From assembly GCF_001648355.1 (NCBI RefSeq), contig NZ_LXSL01000011.1:228102-292101 (forward strand): a stretch of 64,000 nucleotides of DNA. The letters are read 5' to 3'. Positions 44,650 through 60,733 of the stretch are shown one piece after another; within the stretch, counting starts at the first letter, position 1; each line of letters begins with the position of its first letter. The position numbers and the translations under genes were made by a program. The notes below the pieces were generated by a model. That model searched no databases. It had not been told where the DNA came from and was given only the letters and a program-made list of their open reading frames with translations. This stretch comes from Eikenella longinqua (GTDB lineage: Bacteria > Pseudomonadota > Gammaproteobacteria > Burkholderiales > Neisseriaceae).

Positions 44650-46383
44650 ATGGAACAGTTCAACACCCTGTTTCTGATTATGGCTTCGCTGCTGTTTGTG
44701 AGCGTGGTGGCCACACGTATGTCGGCGCGGCTCGGCATGCCGCTGCTGCTGGTGTTCCTCGGCGTGGGCATGCTGGCGGGCGAGGAAGGCATCGGCGGCA
44801 TCCGTTTCAACAACTACACCGCCGCCGCGCTGGTGGGGCAGCTGGCGCTGGCCATCATCCTGCTCGACGGTGGCCTGCGCACGCAGATGTCCACGGTGCG
44901 CATCGCGCTCAAGCCGGCGTCGGTGCTGGCCACAGCGGGCGTGGCGGGCAGCGTGCTGCTGCTGGGCTTGTTTGCCACCTTTTTCCTGGGCATTGATTGG
45001 AAGCTGGGCTTTCTGATGGCGGCCATCGTGGGCTCCACCGATGCGGCGGCGGTGTTTTCGCTGCTGCGCAACAGCGGCGTGCGGCTCAATTCGCGCGTGT
45101 CGGCCACGCTGGAGCTGGAAAGCGGCCTGAACGACCCGATGGCCATCCTGCTGGTTACGGCGCTTACCGGGCTGATTGCGCAGCCGGAACAGTCGGGGCT
45201 GTGGCAGGTGTTGATTATGCTGGTGCAGCAGCTTGGGCTGGGCGTGATATTCGGCCTGGCTGCGGGCAAACTCTTGGCCTTCATCCTCAAGCGCATCCGG
45301 CTGGCGGAAGGGCTGTATGCACTGATGATTGCCTCGGGCGGGCTGATGTTGTTTGCGGTGAGCAATATGTTCGGCGGCAGCGGCTTTCTGGCGGTGTATC
45401 TGGCCGGGCTGCTTATCGGCAACTCGCGCAACAATGCCACGGAGCACGTACTGAATGTGATGGACGGCCTGGCCTGGCTGGCGCAGGCGGCGCTGTTTTT
45501 GGTGTTGGGGCTGCTGGTGTCGCCCTCGCGGCTGCTGGACCACGGCTGGCAGGCGCTGGCCATCGGCGCGTTTCTGATGCTGGTGGCGCGGCCACTGGCA
45601 GTGTGGCTTTCCATCCGCTGGTTCCGCTACGCCAAACGCGAGCTGATCTACATCAGCTGGGTGGGGCTGCGCGGGGCGGTGCCGGTAACGCTGGCGCTGA
45701 TGCCGCTGATGATGGGCGTGCAGGGCTCGATGCTGCTGTTCGACGTTACCTTCGCGGTGGTGATTTTGTCGCTCTTGGTGCAGGGCACCACCATTCCGGT
45801 GGCGGCACGTCGGCTGGACGTGGTCATCCCGCCCGCGCCCGAGCCGCAGGCCAGCCGCGAGCTGTGGCTCACACGCACGCTGCCGGTGCTGATGCAGTCG
45901 TTTGCCGTGGAAGCCGGTTCCGATGCGGAAAACAGCCACCCCTACGCCATGACGCGCAGTGCGGATTTTTCAGGTAGCCGCTTCTTCGCCCTGGTGCGCG
46001 ACGGGGAAATGCTGCAAACCAATATGAGCACGCGCATGCAGGCGGGCGATGTGGTGTGGTATGTGCTGCCGGAAGACAAAGGCGAAGAGTTTGCCGAACA
46101 ATTTGCCGGCAACGTGCCTGGCCGGCAGCAGTTTTACGGCGAATTCGTGGTGCGCCCCGATGCCCGCGCCGACGAGCTGGCGCAGGCCTACGGCTTGCAA
46201 ACCAAGCCGGAAGAAGCCGGGCTGCAGCTGGTTTCCCTGTTCCGCCAGCGCTTTGGCGACGTGCCCGTGGCTGGCGACCGCATCAACATCGGCGGCATCG
46301 AAATCACCGTGAAAGAGCTCGACGAACACAGCCACATCAAATGGCTGGGCCTGAAGATTCCGCGCTCAGCGGAAGCGGGGTAA
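44650..46383 (+). CDS. cvrA: K+/H+ antiporter, CvrA (NhaP2) type
   Basis: 577 residues. An N-terminal Na+/H+ exchanger domain with 12-13 helices (about 5-390; LLDGGLRTQMS, GSTDAAAVFSLLRN with the ion-binding Asp, SGLNDPMAILL). Then a TrkA-C domain (about 435-490) and a CorC/HlyC-associated end (DRINIGGIEITVKELDEH). This layout defines the CvrA/NhaP2 group. A DUS inside (45965-45979) encodes FSGSR at the start of the TrkA-C part. AAGGATT precedes the ATG. Confidence 0.92.
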   Translation: MEQFNTLFLIMASLLFVSVVATRMSARLGMPLLLVFLGVGMLAGEEGIGGIRFNNYTAAALVGQLALAIILLDGGLRTQMSTVRIALKPASVLATAGVAGSVLLLGLFATFFLGIDWKLGFLMAAIVGSTDAAAVFSLLRNSGVRLNSRVSATLELESGLNDPMAILLVTALTGLIAQPEQSGLWQVLIMLVQQLGLGVIFGLAAGKLLAFILKRIRLAEGLYALMIASGGLMLFAVSNMFGGSGFLAVYLAGLLIGNSRNNATEHVLNVMDGLAWLAQAALFLVLGLLVSPSRLLDHGWQALAIGAFLMLVARPLAVWLSIRWFRYAKRELIYISWVGLRGAVPVTLALMPLMMGVQGSMLLFDVTFAVVILSLLVQGTTIPVAARRLDVVIPPAPEPQASRELWLTRTLPVLMQSFAVEAGSDAENSHPYAMTRSADFSGSRFFALVRDGEMLQTNMSTRMQAGDVVWYVLPEDKGEEFAEQFAGNVPGRQQFYGEFVVRPDARADELAQAYGLQTKPEEAGLQLVSLFRQRFGDVPVAGDRINIGGIEITVKELDEHSHIKWLGLKIPRSAEAG

Positions 46384-46428
46384 AACCTTTTTCAGGTAGC
46401 CCACCATTTTTCAGGTAGCCTCCAATTC

Positions 46429-46465
46429 AAAACAGCATGACTCATCATCATGCTGTTTTCTTTTT
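46429..46465 (+). terminator. Strong terminator after cvrA
   Basis: AAAACAGCATGA-CTCATCA-TCATGCTGTTTT, 12 perfect pairs, then CTTTTT. Confidence 0.92.
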
Positions 46466-46564
46466 AGCAACAGGCTACCTGAAACCCCAAAAGGCTACCT
46501 GAAAATACAAACCAACTAAAAAAGGCTACCTGAAAAGATATCTTGACGCAGCCAAGGCAGCGCT

Positions 46565-46669
46565 TATAGTGGATTAACAAAAATCAGGACAAGGCGACGA
46601 AGCCGCAGACAGTACAAGTAGTACAGCAAGGCGAGGCAACGCCGTACTGGTTTTTGTTAATCCACAATA
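46565..46669. mobile_element. Correia-type repeat element, copy 2 (105 bp)
   Basis: TATAGTGGATTAACAAAAAT at the left; right end TTTTTGTTAATCCACAATA with one mismatch in the terminal repeat. Its core matches copy 1 at 19843 apart from six differences. Confidence 0.9.
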
Positions 46670-46689
46670 TCCAAACCTAAGCACCCGCC

Positions 46690-47166
46690 TCAATCCTCCT
46701 CCACATCCTCATCCGCATGCCGCGCCAAACGCCGCAGCGCCTCAGCCAATTCCGGATGCCGCGCCAAGCCCTCCGCCATTTCGCGGCACTTTTCCGCCGC
46801 AGCCCGGCTCAAATGCGCCTGTTTCACCGGCTCCCGCTCCTGCTCCCTCGGGCTCACCTTCACCTGCACTTGCCGCGCCTCCGGGCACACCGCCTGCCAA
46901 GCCCCCAGCAAACTAGGCGAGAGCATCCGCAGTCGCGCCGCCGCCATATTGTTATCCGCATACCACACCAGCACCCCCTCGCGCACCCGCACCGCCCGGC
47001 AACAGCCGCGCAGCTTGGCCGGCAGCCGCGCCTCCAGCGCTTGCGCCGTATGCCGCCAGCTTTCCGCCCGCACAATCAAATCGTGCAGCACCGCATCACC
47101 GCGGCTCAAATTATCGCGGCCGTGGCGGCTGTGTCGCTCCAGATTAAGGCGGTCGAGTTCAGACAT
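46690..47166 (-). CDS. dciA: DciA family (DUF721) replication helicase-loading-type protein
   Basis: 158 residues. The central part LEARLPAKLRGCCRAVRVREGVLVWYADNNMAAARLRML, seen in pieces such as VLVWYADNNMAAARLR (about 68-83), is the DciA/DUF721 KH-like domain. In bacteria without DnaC, DciA acts with DnaB. Its neighbour secA in the divergent position agrees with the usual gene order. The ATG lies 9 bases after the AGG of a DUS, with no other Shine-Dalgarno. Confidence 0.8.
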   Translation of the reverse strand: MSELDRLNLERHSRHGRDNLSRGDAVLHDLIVRAESWRHTAQALEARLPAKLRGCCRAVRVREGVLVWYADNNMAAARLRMLSPSLLGAWQAVCPEARQVQVKVSPREQEREPVKQAHLSRAAAEKCREMAEGLARHPELAEALRRLARHADEDVEED

Positions 47167-47333
47167 AAAAGGCTACCTGAAAAAAGAAAACAAACCATCA
47201 ACGGCTCAACAAAAGCCCGGCCGAAACCAATCGCCAGGCCGTCCGGCCCGCTCCCGGCAAAAAACCCCGCCCGCCGCGCTTGAAATCCCGCCCAAGCAGG
47301 CCATATTACCAGCGCGAACGGGTTTGATTATGC

Positions 47334-47339
47334 TAAAAT
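47334..47339 (+). promoter_or_regulatory. Candidate -10 box of secA
   Basis: TAAAAT in TGCTAAAATTGCCCG, 112 bases before the secA ATG. The leader between them is not coding. Confidence 0.35.
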
Positions 47340-47450
47340 TGCCCGTTATGTTCATCCAAAATAAAACGGCGTAGCAAGGCTCTTTTTATTTTGTATGCCC
47401 ACTATTCTACTACCGGCAACGGCAATACCGCTTAAGGGATTAAATATTTT

Positions 47451-50195
<2,745 letters not shown>

Positions 50196-50526
50196 ACTGC
50201 CCGGCCTAAGCTGAGCATCAAAGGCTACCTGAAAACCAAAACTCCGTTTTCAGGTAGCCTTTCCCTTACCCCAAACCAACGCGTATAGGCTACCTGAAAA
50301 TATCCTCCTCCCAAAGCCACCTTTTTTCAGGTAGCCTCCAGCACCCGCTTGCCGCCCCCGCCCTTTTCCAGTATAAACGCCCATCAGCGCCGCCCTTTCG
50401 CACACTAATAATCATCCGGCGCTTCAAACCACTCTCCAAGCCTTCCCCGCTGCCGCAGCAAGCCGCCTGCGCCTATTTTCAGGTAGCCTCTCCGGCAACC
50501 CCGTCCACACCACACAGGAGAGCATC
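50196..50526. other. Geneless region between secA and the methyltransferase
   Basis: 331 bases with two inverted DUS pairs and one more reversed DUS (50478-50490). No coding frame or known RNA seen. Confidence 0.7.
50218..50265 (+). terminator. DUS-pair terminator after secA
   Basis: AAAGGCTACCTGAAAACC and CGTTTTCAGGTAGCCTTTCCC with a short loop. A second pair (about 50287-50339) follows. Confidence 0.8.
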
Positions 50527-51288
50527 ATGTCCAAAGACCAAACCGGCCACCACTTCCTCGCCCGCCTCGGCAAAACCCGCTTGCGCCCCGGCGGCCGCCG
50601 CGCCACCGACTGGCTCATCAGCCAAGCCCGCTTCACCCCCGACAGCCGCGTGCTCGAAGTAGCCTGCAACATGGGCACCACCACCGTCGGCCTCGCCCAA
50701 CGCTTCGGCTGCCATATCACCGGCGTCGATTTAGACGAAAACGCCCTGGCCAAAGCCCGGCAGAACATCGCCGCCGCCGGCCTGGAGCAGCTCGTGCAAG
50801 TGCAGCACGCCAACGCCACCGCTCTGCCCTTCCCCGACAACAGCTTCGACATCGTCATCAACGAAGCCATGCTCACCATGCTCCCGCTCGCCAACAAACA
50901 AATGGCCGTGGCCGAATACTTCCGCGTGCTCAAACCCGGCGGCGTGCTGCTCACCCACGACGTCGTCGTCAGCACGCACGACACCGAAGCCGCCGTCCAG
51001 CGCCTGCGCGACACCATCCAAGTTAAAGTTACCCCGCTCACCGAAAGCGCCTGGACGGAGCTGTTCCGCCAAGGCGGCTTTGCCGACATCACCACCCTCA
51101 GCGGCGGCATGACCCTGCTCTCCCCCGCCGGCCTACTGCACGACGAAGGCTGGCGCCGCACCCTGCACATCCTCAAAAACGCACTCAAAGCCGAAAACCG
51201 CGCCACCTTCAAGTGCATGTACTGCACCTTCAACGACCCCGCGCAAAGCCTGGGCTTTATCGCCGTGTGCAGCCGCAAGCCCGCCTAA
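50527..51288 (+). CDS. Class I SAM-dependent methyltransferase (UbiE-like)
   Basis: 253 residues. SAM-binding motif VLEVACNMGTTTVGLAQRFG (about 39-58), ITGVDLDENALAKARQNI and ALPFPDNSFDIVINEAMLTML, then LKPGGVLLTHDV. These are the Methyltransf_11 landmarks. The family is broad, so the substrate cannot be told. CAGGAGAGC precedes the ATG. Monocistronic between DUS clusters. Confidence 0.78.
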   Translation: MSKDQTGHHFLARLGKTRLRPGGRRATDWLISQARFTPDSRVLEVACNMGTTTVGLAQRFGCHITGVDLDENALAKARQNIAAAGLEQLVQVQHANATALPFPDNSFDIVINEAMLTMLPLANKQMAVAEYFRVLKPGGVLLTHDVVVSTHDTEAAVQRLRDTIQVKVTPLTESAWTELFRQGGFADITTLSGGMTLLSPAGLLHDEGWRRTLHILKNALKAENRATFKCMYCTFNDPAQSLGFIAVCSRKPA

Positions 51289-51309
51289 ACGCCTGCCGGA
51301 TTCCAAACA

Positions 51310-51450
51310 AAAGGCTACCTGAAAATACGGCTTCAACCTTATTGAAAACAAGCATGTATCGTTTTCAGGTAGCCTCAACTCAAGAAAAGGCTACCTGAAA
51401 ACTTTGGCGCTGCAGAAATTTTGCCGCGCCACGCTTTCAGGCAGCCTTTA
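51310..51450. repeat. DUS cluster after the methyltransferase, with one Simonsiella-type copy
   Basis: Eikenella DUS at 51310, 51363 (reverse) and 51388. TTTCAGGCAGCCT at 51437-51449 reads AGGCTGCCTGAAA on the minus strand, the Simonsiella dialect. Confidence 0.75.
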
Positions 51451-51512
51451 GCCCGCTACACACCACCTGCTGTGTGCCACCCATCCCGCCAGCCATGCGG
51501 CTACCTGAAAAC

Positions 51513-51548
51513 AAAAGGCCGAAACCTGCCATGCGGTTTCAGCCTTTT
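51513..51548 (-). terminator. Terminator of the rpoBC transcript
   Basis: On the minus strand AAAAGGCTGAAACC-GCATGGCA-GGTTTCGGCCTTTTGTTTT, 13-14 pairs with one mismatch, 20 bases after the rpoC stop. A DUS (51552-51563) lies between stop and hairpin. Confidence 0.88.
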
Positions 51549-51569
51549 ATTTTCAGGTAGCCTCAAGCC

Positions 51570-55748
<4,179 letters not shown>

Positions 55749-55788
55749 TTTTGCTCCTAATCAGGATTTTATATTTTGCTCACTCTGT

Positions 55789-55930
55789 TTCAGGTAGCCT
55801 CAGGCTACCTGAAAAATATGGAATAGCAGTTTGGCGGGAAGATTGCCGGGCTGCTTCGGCGGATGAAATATCGCGTGCCCAAACCAGCCTCGGCCATTTT
55901 CAGGTAGCCTCAGAGGCTACCTGAAAACTT
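55789..55930. repeat. Two inverted DUS pairs between rpoB and rpoC
   Basis: TTTCAGGTAGCCTCAGGCTACCTGAAAAA (55789-55817) has almost no loop; a second pair lies at 55899-55927. Located inside an operon, they might lower rpoC transcription or be bypassed. Confidence 0.75.
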
Positions 55931-55934
55931 CCGC

Positions 55935-58900
55935 CTAATACCGCTCCATATCGATATCCAAGCCCAGCGAACGGATTTCTTTCACCAGCACGTTGAAGGA
56001 CTCCGGCATGCCGGCTTCGATTTTGTGTTCGCCCTTCACGATGTTTTCATACATTTTGGTACGGCCGGTCACGTCATCCGATTTCACGGTTAGCATTTCC
56101 TGCAGCGTGTAGGCGGCGCCGTAAGCCTCCAGTGCCCACACCTCCATCTCACCAAAACGCTGGCCGCCGAACTGCGCCTTACCACCCAGCGGCTGCTGGG
56201 TAACCAGTGAGTACGGGCCGGTGGAGCGGGCGTGCATTTTTTCGTCTACCAAGTGGTGCAGCTTCAGATAATGCATCACGCCCACGGTTACCTTGCGGTC
56301 GAACGGTTCGCCGGAGCGGCCGTCGTAGAGGGTGATCTGAGTTTTGGTGTCATTGAAGCCGAGCTTCTGCACTTCGGGGTCGTCGCTGGGGTAGGCCAGC
56401 TCGAGCATGTCGTAGATTTCCTGCTCTTTGGCACCGTCGAACACGGGCGAAGCGAAGGTGGCACCGCTCTTCAGGTTTTCGGCCAATTCGAGGATTTCCG
56501 CATCGCTGAGCGATTTGAGGTCTTCCTTCTTACCGCTGCCGTTGTACAGTTTTTCCAGGAAGGCGCGGATGTCTTTCACCTTGCGCTCTTCAGCCAACAT
56601 TTTTTCAATGCGCTGGCCGATGCCTTTTGCCGCCCAGCCCAAGTGCACTTCCAGAATCTGGCCGATGTTCATGCGGCTCGGTACGCCCAAGGGGTTGAGC
56701 ACGATGTCTACGGTGCGGCCGTCGGCCATGTAGGGCATGTCTTCCACCGGCAGAATGCGCGATACCACGCCTTTGTTACCGTGGCGGCCGGCCATTTTGT
56801 CGCCCGCCTGCAAGCGGCGTTTGATGGCGATGAACACTTTCACCATTTTCTGTACGCCCGGGGGCAGTTCGTCGCCCTGGGTCATTTTCTTTTTCTTGAT
56901 TTCGTACAGTTCGTCGGCTTCTTCGCGTTTTTGTTGCAGCGAAAGCTTGATCAGCTCCATCTGTTTGGCGATGTCTTCATCGGCCACGCGGATATCGAAC
57001 CAGTCGTGTTTGGTGGGCAGGGAAGCCAGATATTCGGCGGTGATTTCTTTGCCTTTGCCCAGCTTCAGCGGGCCGCCGTTGGCTTTCTGGCCAACAATCA
57101 TGCGCTCGACACGATCGAAAGCATCGTTGTCGAAAATACGCAACTGGTCGCCCAAATCTTGACGGTAGCGTTTCAATTCGCCGTCGATAATCGACTGGGC
57201 GCGTTTGTCGCGCTGGATGCCTTCACGGGTGAACACCTGCACGTCGATAACCGTGCCGCTCATGCCGGTGGGCATGCGCAGGGAAGTGTCTTTCACATCG
57301 GAAGCTTTTTCGCCGAAGATGGCGCGCAGCAATTTTTCTTCCGGCGTAAGCTGGGTTTCGCCTTTGGGCGTCACCTTGCCCACCAATACGTCGCCGGCTT
57401 CCACTTCGGCGCCGATGTACACAATGCCGCTTTCATCCAGGCGGTTTTGCATGCGCTCGGACAGGTTGGGAATATCGCGGGTGATTTCTTCCGCACCCAG
57501 CTTGGTATCGCGCGCCACCACATTCAACTCTTCAATGTGGATGGAGGTGTAGCGGTCGGCAGCGGCCACTTTCTCGGAAATCAGAATCGAGTCTTCATAG
57601 TTGTAGCCGTTCCAAGGCATGAAGGCGATGGTCATATTCTGACCGAGCGCCAGTTCGCCCAAATCGGTGGAAGCGCCGTCGGCAATCAGGTCGCCGCGCT
57701 GCAACACGTCGCCGGCTTTCACCGCCGGGCGTTGGTTGATATTGGTGGACTGGTTGGAACGGGTGAATTTCACCAAGTTGTAAATGTCCACACCCACTTC
57801 ACCGGCCACAGTCTCTTCGTCGTGCACGCGCACCACAATGCGGTTGGCATCCACATATTCCACCACGCCGCCGCGACGAGCCACGATGGCGGTGGCCGAG
57901 TCCACGGCCACGGACCGCTCGATACCGGTGCCGACCAGCGGTTTTTCGGCACGCAGGCAGGGCACGGCCTGACGCTGCATGTTGGCACCCATCAAGGCAC
58001 GGTTGGCGTCGTCGTGCTCCAGGAAGGGAATCAGCGAGGCTGCCACAGACACCACCTGGCCGGTGGCCACGTCCATGTATTGCACGCGGTCGGCGCTGGC
58101 CATGATGGTTTCGCCTTTTTCGCGGCAGGTAATCAAATCGCCTTTCAGGTAGCCTTTCTTATCCACTTCGGCATTGGCCTGCGCAATCACATAACGGCCT
58201 TCTTCGATGGCAGACAAGTAATCGATTTCGTCGGTGACTTTGCCGTCCACCACACGACGGTACGGCGTTTCCAAGAAGCCGTAATCATTGGTGCGCGCAT
58301 AAACCGACAGCGAGTTGATCAAACCGATGTTCGGGCCTTCCGGCGTTTCGATCGGGCACACGCGGCCATAGTGGGTCGGGTGTACGTCGCGCACCTCGAA
58401 GCCGGCACGTTCACGGGTCAAGCCGCCCGGGCCGAGCGCAGACACACGGCGCTTATGAGTCACTTCCGACAGCGGATTGGTTTGATCCATAAACTGCGAA
58501 AGCTGGCTGGAGCCGAAGAATTCTTTGATGGCGGCGGATACCGGTTTGGCGTTAATCAAATCGGTCGGCATCAGATTGTCGGCCTCGGCCTGATTCAGGC
58601 GCTCTTTCACGGCACGCTCAACACGAGCCAAACCTGAGCGGAATTGGTTCTCGGTCAGTTCACCCACGGAACGCACGCGGCGGTTGCCCAAGTGGTCGAT
58701 ATCATCCACTTCGCCATGGCCGTTACGCAGCTCAACCAGGGTGGCGATGGAAGCCACGATGTCTTCTGTACTGAGGATGAAACCGCCTTTTTCGGCTCCA
58801 CCGGCCAGCGTTTCGTTCAACAAACGGCCGAACCAAGAATGTTTCTGGTCTTCGGTCAGTTTCTGCTCGTAGGTGCGGGTGTTGAACTTCATGCGGCCAA

Positions 58901-60116
58901 CACGCGATAGGTCGTAGCTGGCTTCGTTGAAGAACAGGCGGTCAAACAGCATTTCCACCGCTTCTTCGGTCGGCGGCTCACCGGGGCGCATCATGCGGTA
59001 AATCGCAATTCGGGCAGCCGCCTGATCGGCAGTTTCATCAACGCGCAGCGTGGCGGAGATATAGCCACCATGCCCCAACTCGTTGATGTACAAAGTTTGG
59101 ATTTCGTTTACACCTTGGATTTCCAGCTGAGCCAATAGTTCTTCGGTAATCTCGCTGTTGGCTTCTGCCAGCACTTCGCCGGTATCGGGAACAATTACAT
59201 CTTTGGCCAACACTTTGCCAATCAAAGCTTCCGCTTCCACGTGCAGGCGTTTTAAGCCGGCTTTCTCGATGTCGCGCAGTGCCTTAGCCGTTACACGCTT
59301 GCCGGCAGCCACCAATACTTTACCTTCTTGATCGCAAATATCGGTTTTGGCCGTTTCGCCTTTCAAGCGAGACAACACCAAATCGGTTTCTACGCCTTCT
59401 CTGGTTAGATAGAAGGTTTCTTTATCATAAAAAGTATCGAGAATTTGCTCTGTCGTGTAGCCCAAGGCTTTCAGCAAGATGGTTACCGGCATCTTGCGGC
59501 GGCGGTCGATACGGAAGTACAGCAGGTCTTTCGGATCAAACTCCAAATCTAACCAAGAGCCACGATATGGAATAATTCTGGCAGAAAACAGAAGCTTACC
59601 GGACGAGTGCGTTTTACCGCGGTCGTGTTCAAAAAACACACCAGGAGAACGGTGCAGCTGAGACACAATCACGCGCTCCGTACCATTGATAATGAATGAA
59701 CCATAGGGTGTCATCAGCGGAATTTCGCCCATATACACTTCATTCTCACGAACCTCTTTCACCACATTTGGTTTGGAAGATTCTTTATCCAAAATAACCA
59801 AGCGGATACGGGCACGCAGCGGCGCCGCATAAGTGATACCGCGCAATTGGCACTCTGCAATATCAAACAGCGGCTCACCCAAGATGTAATGGGCGAACTC
59901 TAGGCGGGCATAGCCATTGTGGCTGACAATTGGGAAAATCGAATTAAACGCTGCTTGCAAGCCCTCATCTTGGCGCTTGTCAAAAGCACAATCTTGCTGG
60001 AGGAACTTATGATAAGACTCCAACTGCGTTGCCAGCAGATAGGGCACTTCCAGCACACTATCCCGCTTAGCAAAGCTCTTTCTGATGCGTTTTTTCTCGG
60101 TAAACGAATAACTCAT
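55935..60116 (-). CDS. rpoB: RNA polymerase beta subunit
   Basis: 1393 residues starting MSYSFTEKKRIRKSF. The rifampicin region is GSSQLSQFMDQTNPLSEVTHKRRVSALGPGG, seen as QLSQFMDQTNPLSE (about 530-543) and HKRRVSALGPGGL. C-terminal ends MEVWALEAYGAAYTLQEM and LDIDMERY. I start at 60116 because it gives the usual N-terminus; the frame is open 22 codons earlier. The first 300 codons (59.2-60.1 kb) are AT-richer than the rest. Confidence 0.98.
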   Translation of the reverse strand: MSYSFTEKKRIRKSFAKRDSVLEVPYLLATQLESYHKFLQQDCAFDKRQDEGLQAAFNSIFPIVSHNGYARLEFAHYILGEPLFDIAECQLRGITYAAPLRARIRLVILDKESSKPNVVKEVRENEVYMGEIPLMTPYGSFIINGTERVIVSQLHRSPGVFFEHDRGKTHSSGKLLFSARIIPYRGSWLDLEFDPKDLLYFRIDRRRKMPVTILLKALGYTTEQILDTFYDKETFYLTREGVETDLVLSRLKGETAKTDICDQEGKVLVAAGKRVTAKALRDIEKAGLKRLHVEAEALIGKVLAKDVIVPDTGEVLAEANSEITEELLAQLEIQGVNEIQTLYINELGHGGYISATLRVDETADQAAARIAIYRMMRPGEPPTEEAVEMLFDRLFFNEASYDLSRVGRMKFNTRTYEQKLTEDQKHSWFGRLLNETLAGGAEKGGFILSTEDIVASIATLVELRNGHGEVDDIDHLGNRRVRSVGELTENQFRSGLARVERAVKERLNQAEADNLMPTDLINAKPVSAAIKEFFGSSQLSQFMDQTNPLSEVTHKRRVSALGPGGLTRERAGFEVRDVHPTHYGRVCPIETPEGPNIGLINSLSVYARTNDYGFLETPYRRVVDGKVTDEIDYLSAIEEGRYVIAQANAEVDKKGYLKGDLITCREKGETIMASADRVQYMDVATGQVVSVAASLIPFLEHDDANRALMGANMQRQAVPCLRAEKPLVGTGIERSVAVDSATAIVARRGGVVEYVDANRIVVRVHDEETVAGEVGVDIYNLVKFTRSNQSTNINQRPAVKAGDVLQRGDLIADGASTDLGELALGQNMTIAFMPWNGYNYEDSILISEKVAAADRYTSIHIEELNVVARDTKLGAEEITRDIPNLSERMQNRLDESGIVYIGAEVEAGDVLVGKVTPKGETQLTPEEKLLRAIFGEKASDVKDTSLRMPTGMSGTVIDVQVFTREGIQRDKRAQSIIDGELKRYRQDLGDQLRIFDNDAFDRVERMIVGQKANGGPLKLGKGKEITAEYLASLPTKHDWFDIRVADEDIAKQMELIKLSLQQKREEADELYEIKKKKMTQGDELPPGVQKMVKVFIAIKRRLQAGDKMAGRHGNKGVVSRILPVEDMPYMADGRTVDIVLNPLGVPSRMNIGQILEVHLGWAAKGIGQRIEKMLAEERKVKDIRAFLEKLYNGSGKKEDLKSLSDAEILELAENLKSGATFASPVFDGAKEQEIYDMLELAYPSDDPEVQKLGFNDTKTQITLYDGRSGEPFDRKVTVGVMHYLKLHHLVDEKMHARSTGPYSLVTQQPLGGKAQFGGQRFGEMEVWALEAYGAAYTLQEMLTVKSDDVTGRTKMYENIVKGEHKIEAGMPESFNVLVKEIRSLGLDIDMERY

Positions 60117-60188
60117 TACTAAACACTCCAAAGAATAAGAGATATGGATTCCATCTTTATCAAGGCGCAGCAAACACACCACCGCCTA

Positions 60189-60242
60189 AATTTACATATA
60201 TTTGCTGTTAAACACAGGCCAAATAGCAAATATATGTAAATT
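60189..60242. repeat. 18-bp perfect inverted repeat upstream of rpoB
   Basis: AATTTACATATATTTGCT (60189-60206) pairs perfectly with 60225-60242 across an 18-base loop, in the rplL-rpoB gap. Confidence 0.9.
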
Positions 60243-60273
60243 ACTGGCAATTTATATTTTCCAAGCGAAACAA

Positions 60274-60295
60274 GGCTGGCAGAAAACTGCCAGCC
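60274..60295 (-). terminator. Attenuator-like hairpin after rplL
   Basis: On the minus strand GGCTGGCAG-TTTT-CTGCCAGCC, then TTGTTTC, 18 bases after rplL. Partial termination here is typical of rplL-rpoB junctions. Confidence 0.8.
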
Positions 60296-60312
60296 CGTTT
60301 GCAATAAACAGC

Positions 60313-60684
60313 TTATTTGATTTCGACTTTAGCGCCAGCTTCTTCCAGCTGTTTCTTAATTTCCTCGGCTTCAGCCGGAGTAACACCTTCTTTGATGGTT
60401 TTCGGAGCGCCGTCAACCATGTCTTTAGCTTCTTTCAAGCCCAAGCCGGTAATGGCACGTACCACCTTAATCACGCCAACTTTCTGATCACCAGCAGCAG
60501 CCAAAATTACATCTACTTCAGATTTGGCTTCAGCTTCACCAGCAGCACCAGCAGGACCAGCAGCAACTGCAACTGCAGCAGCAGAAACACCGAATTTGGT
60601 TTCAAATTCTTTAACCAAATCGTTCAGCTCCATTACGGTCAGGCTGCCGATTGCTTCCAAAATGTCTTCTTTAGAAATAGCCAT
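60313..60684 (-). CDS. rplL: 50S ribosomal protein L7/L12
   Basis: 123 residues. N-terminal dimerisation part ILEAIGSLTVMELNDLVKE, Ala/Gly hinge (about 37-52) and C-terminal factor-binding domain (KVGVIKVVRAITGLGLKEAKDMVD). Multimers on L10 recruit translation GTPases. It follows rplJ after 49 bases, in the usual order. Confidence 0.98.
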   Translation of the reverse strand: MAISKEDILEAIGSLTVMELNDLVKEFETKFGVSAAAVAVAAGPAGAAGEAEAKSEVDVILAAAGDQKVGVIKVVRAITGLGLKEAKDMVDGAPKTIKEGVTPAEAEEIKKQLEEAGAKVEIK

Positions 60685-60733
60685 GCTATAAAACTCCTAA
60701 TTAAATAAATAACAAAGATCAAATAAATTTCGA

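Larger units (their letters stand above)
46384..46689. other. Geneless region between convergent cvrA and dciA
   Basis: 306 bases holding two reversed DUS (46390, 46408), the cvrA terminator, three forward DUS (46472, 46490, 46523) and the second Correia-type element. Confidence 0.8.
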
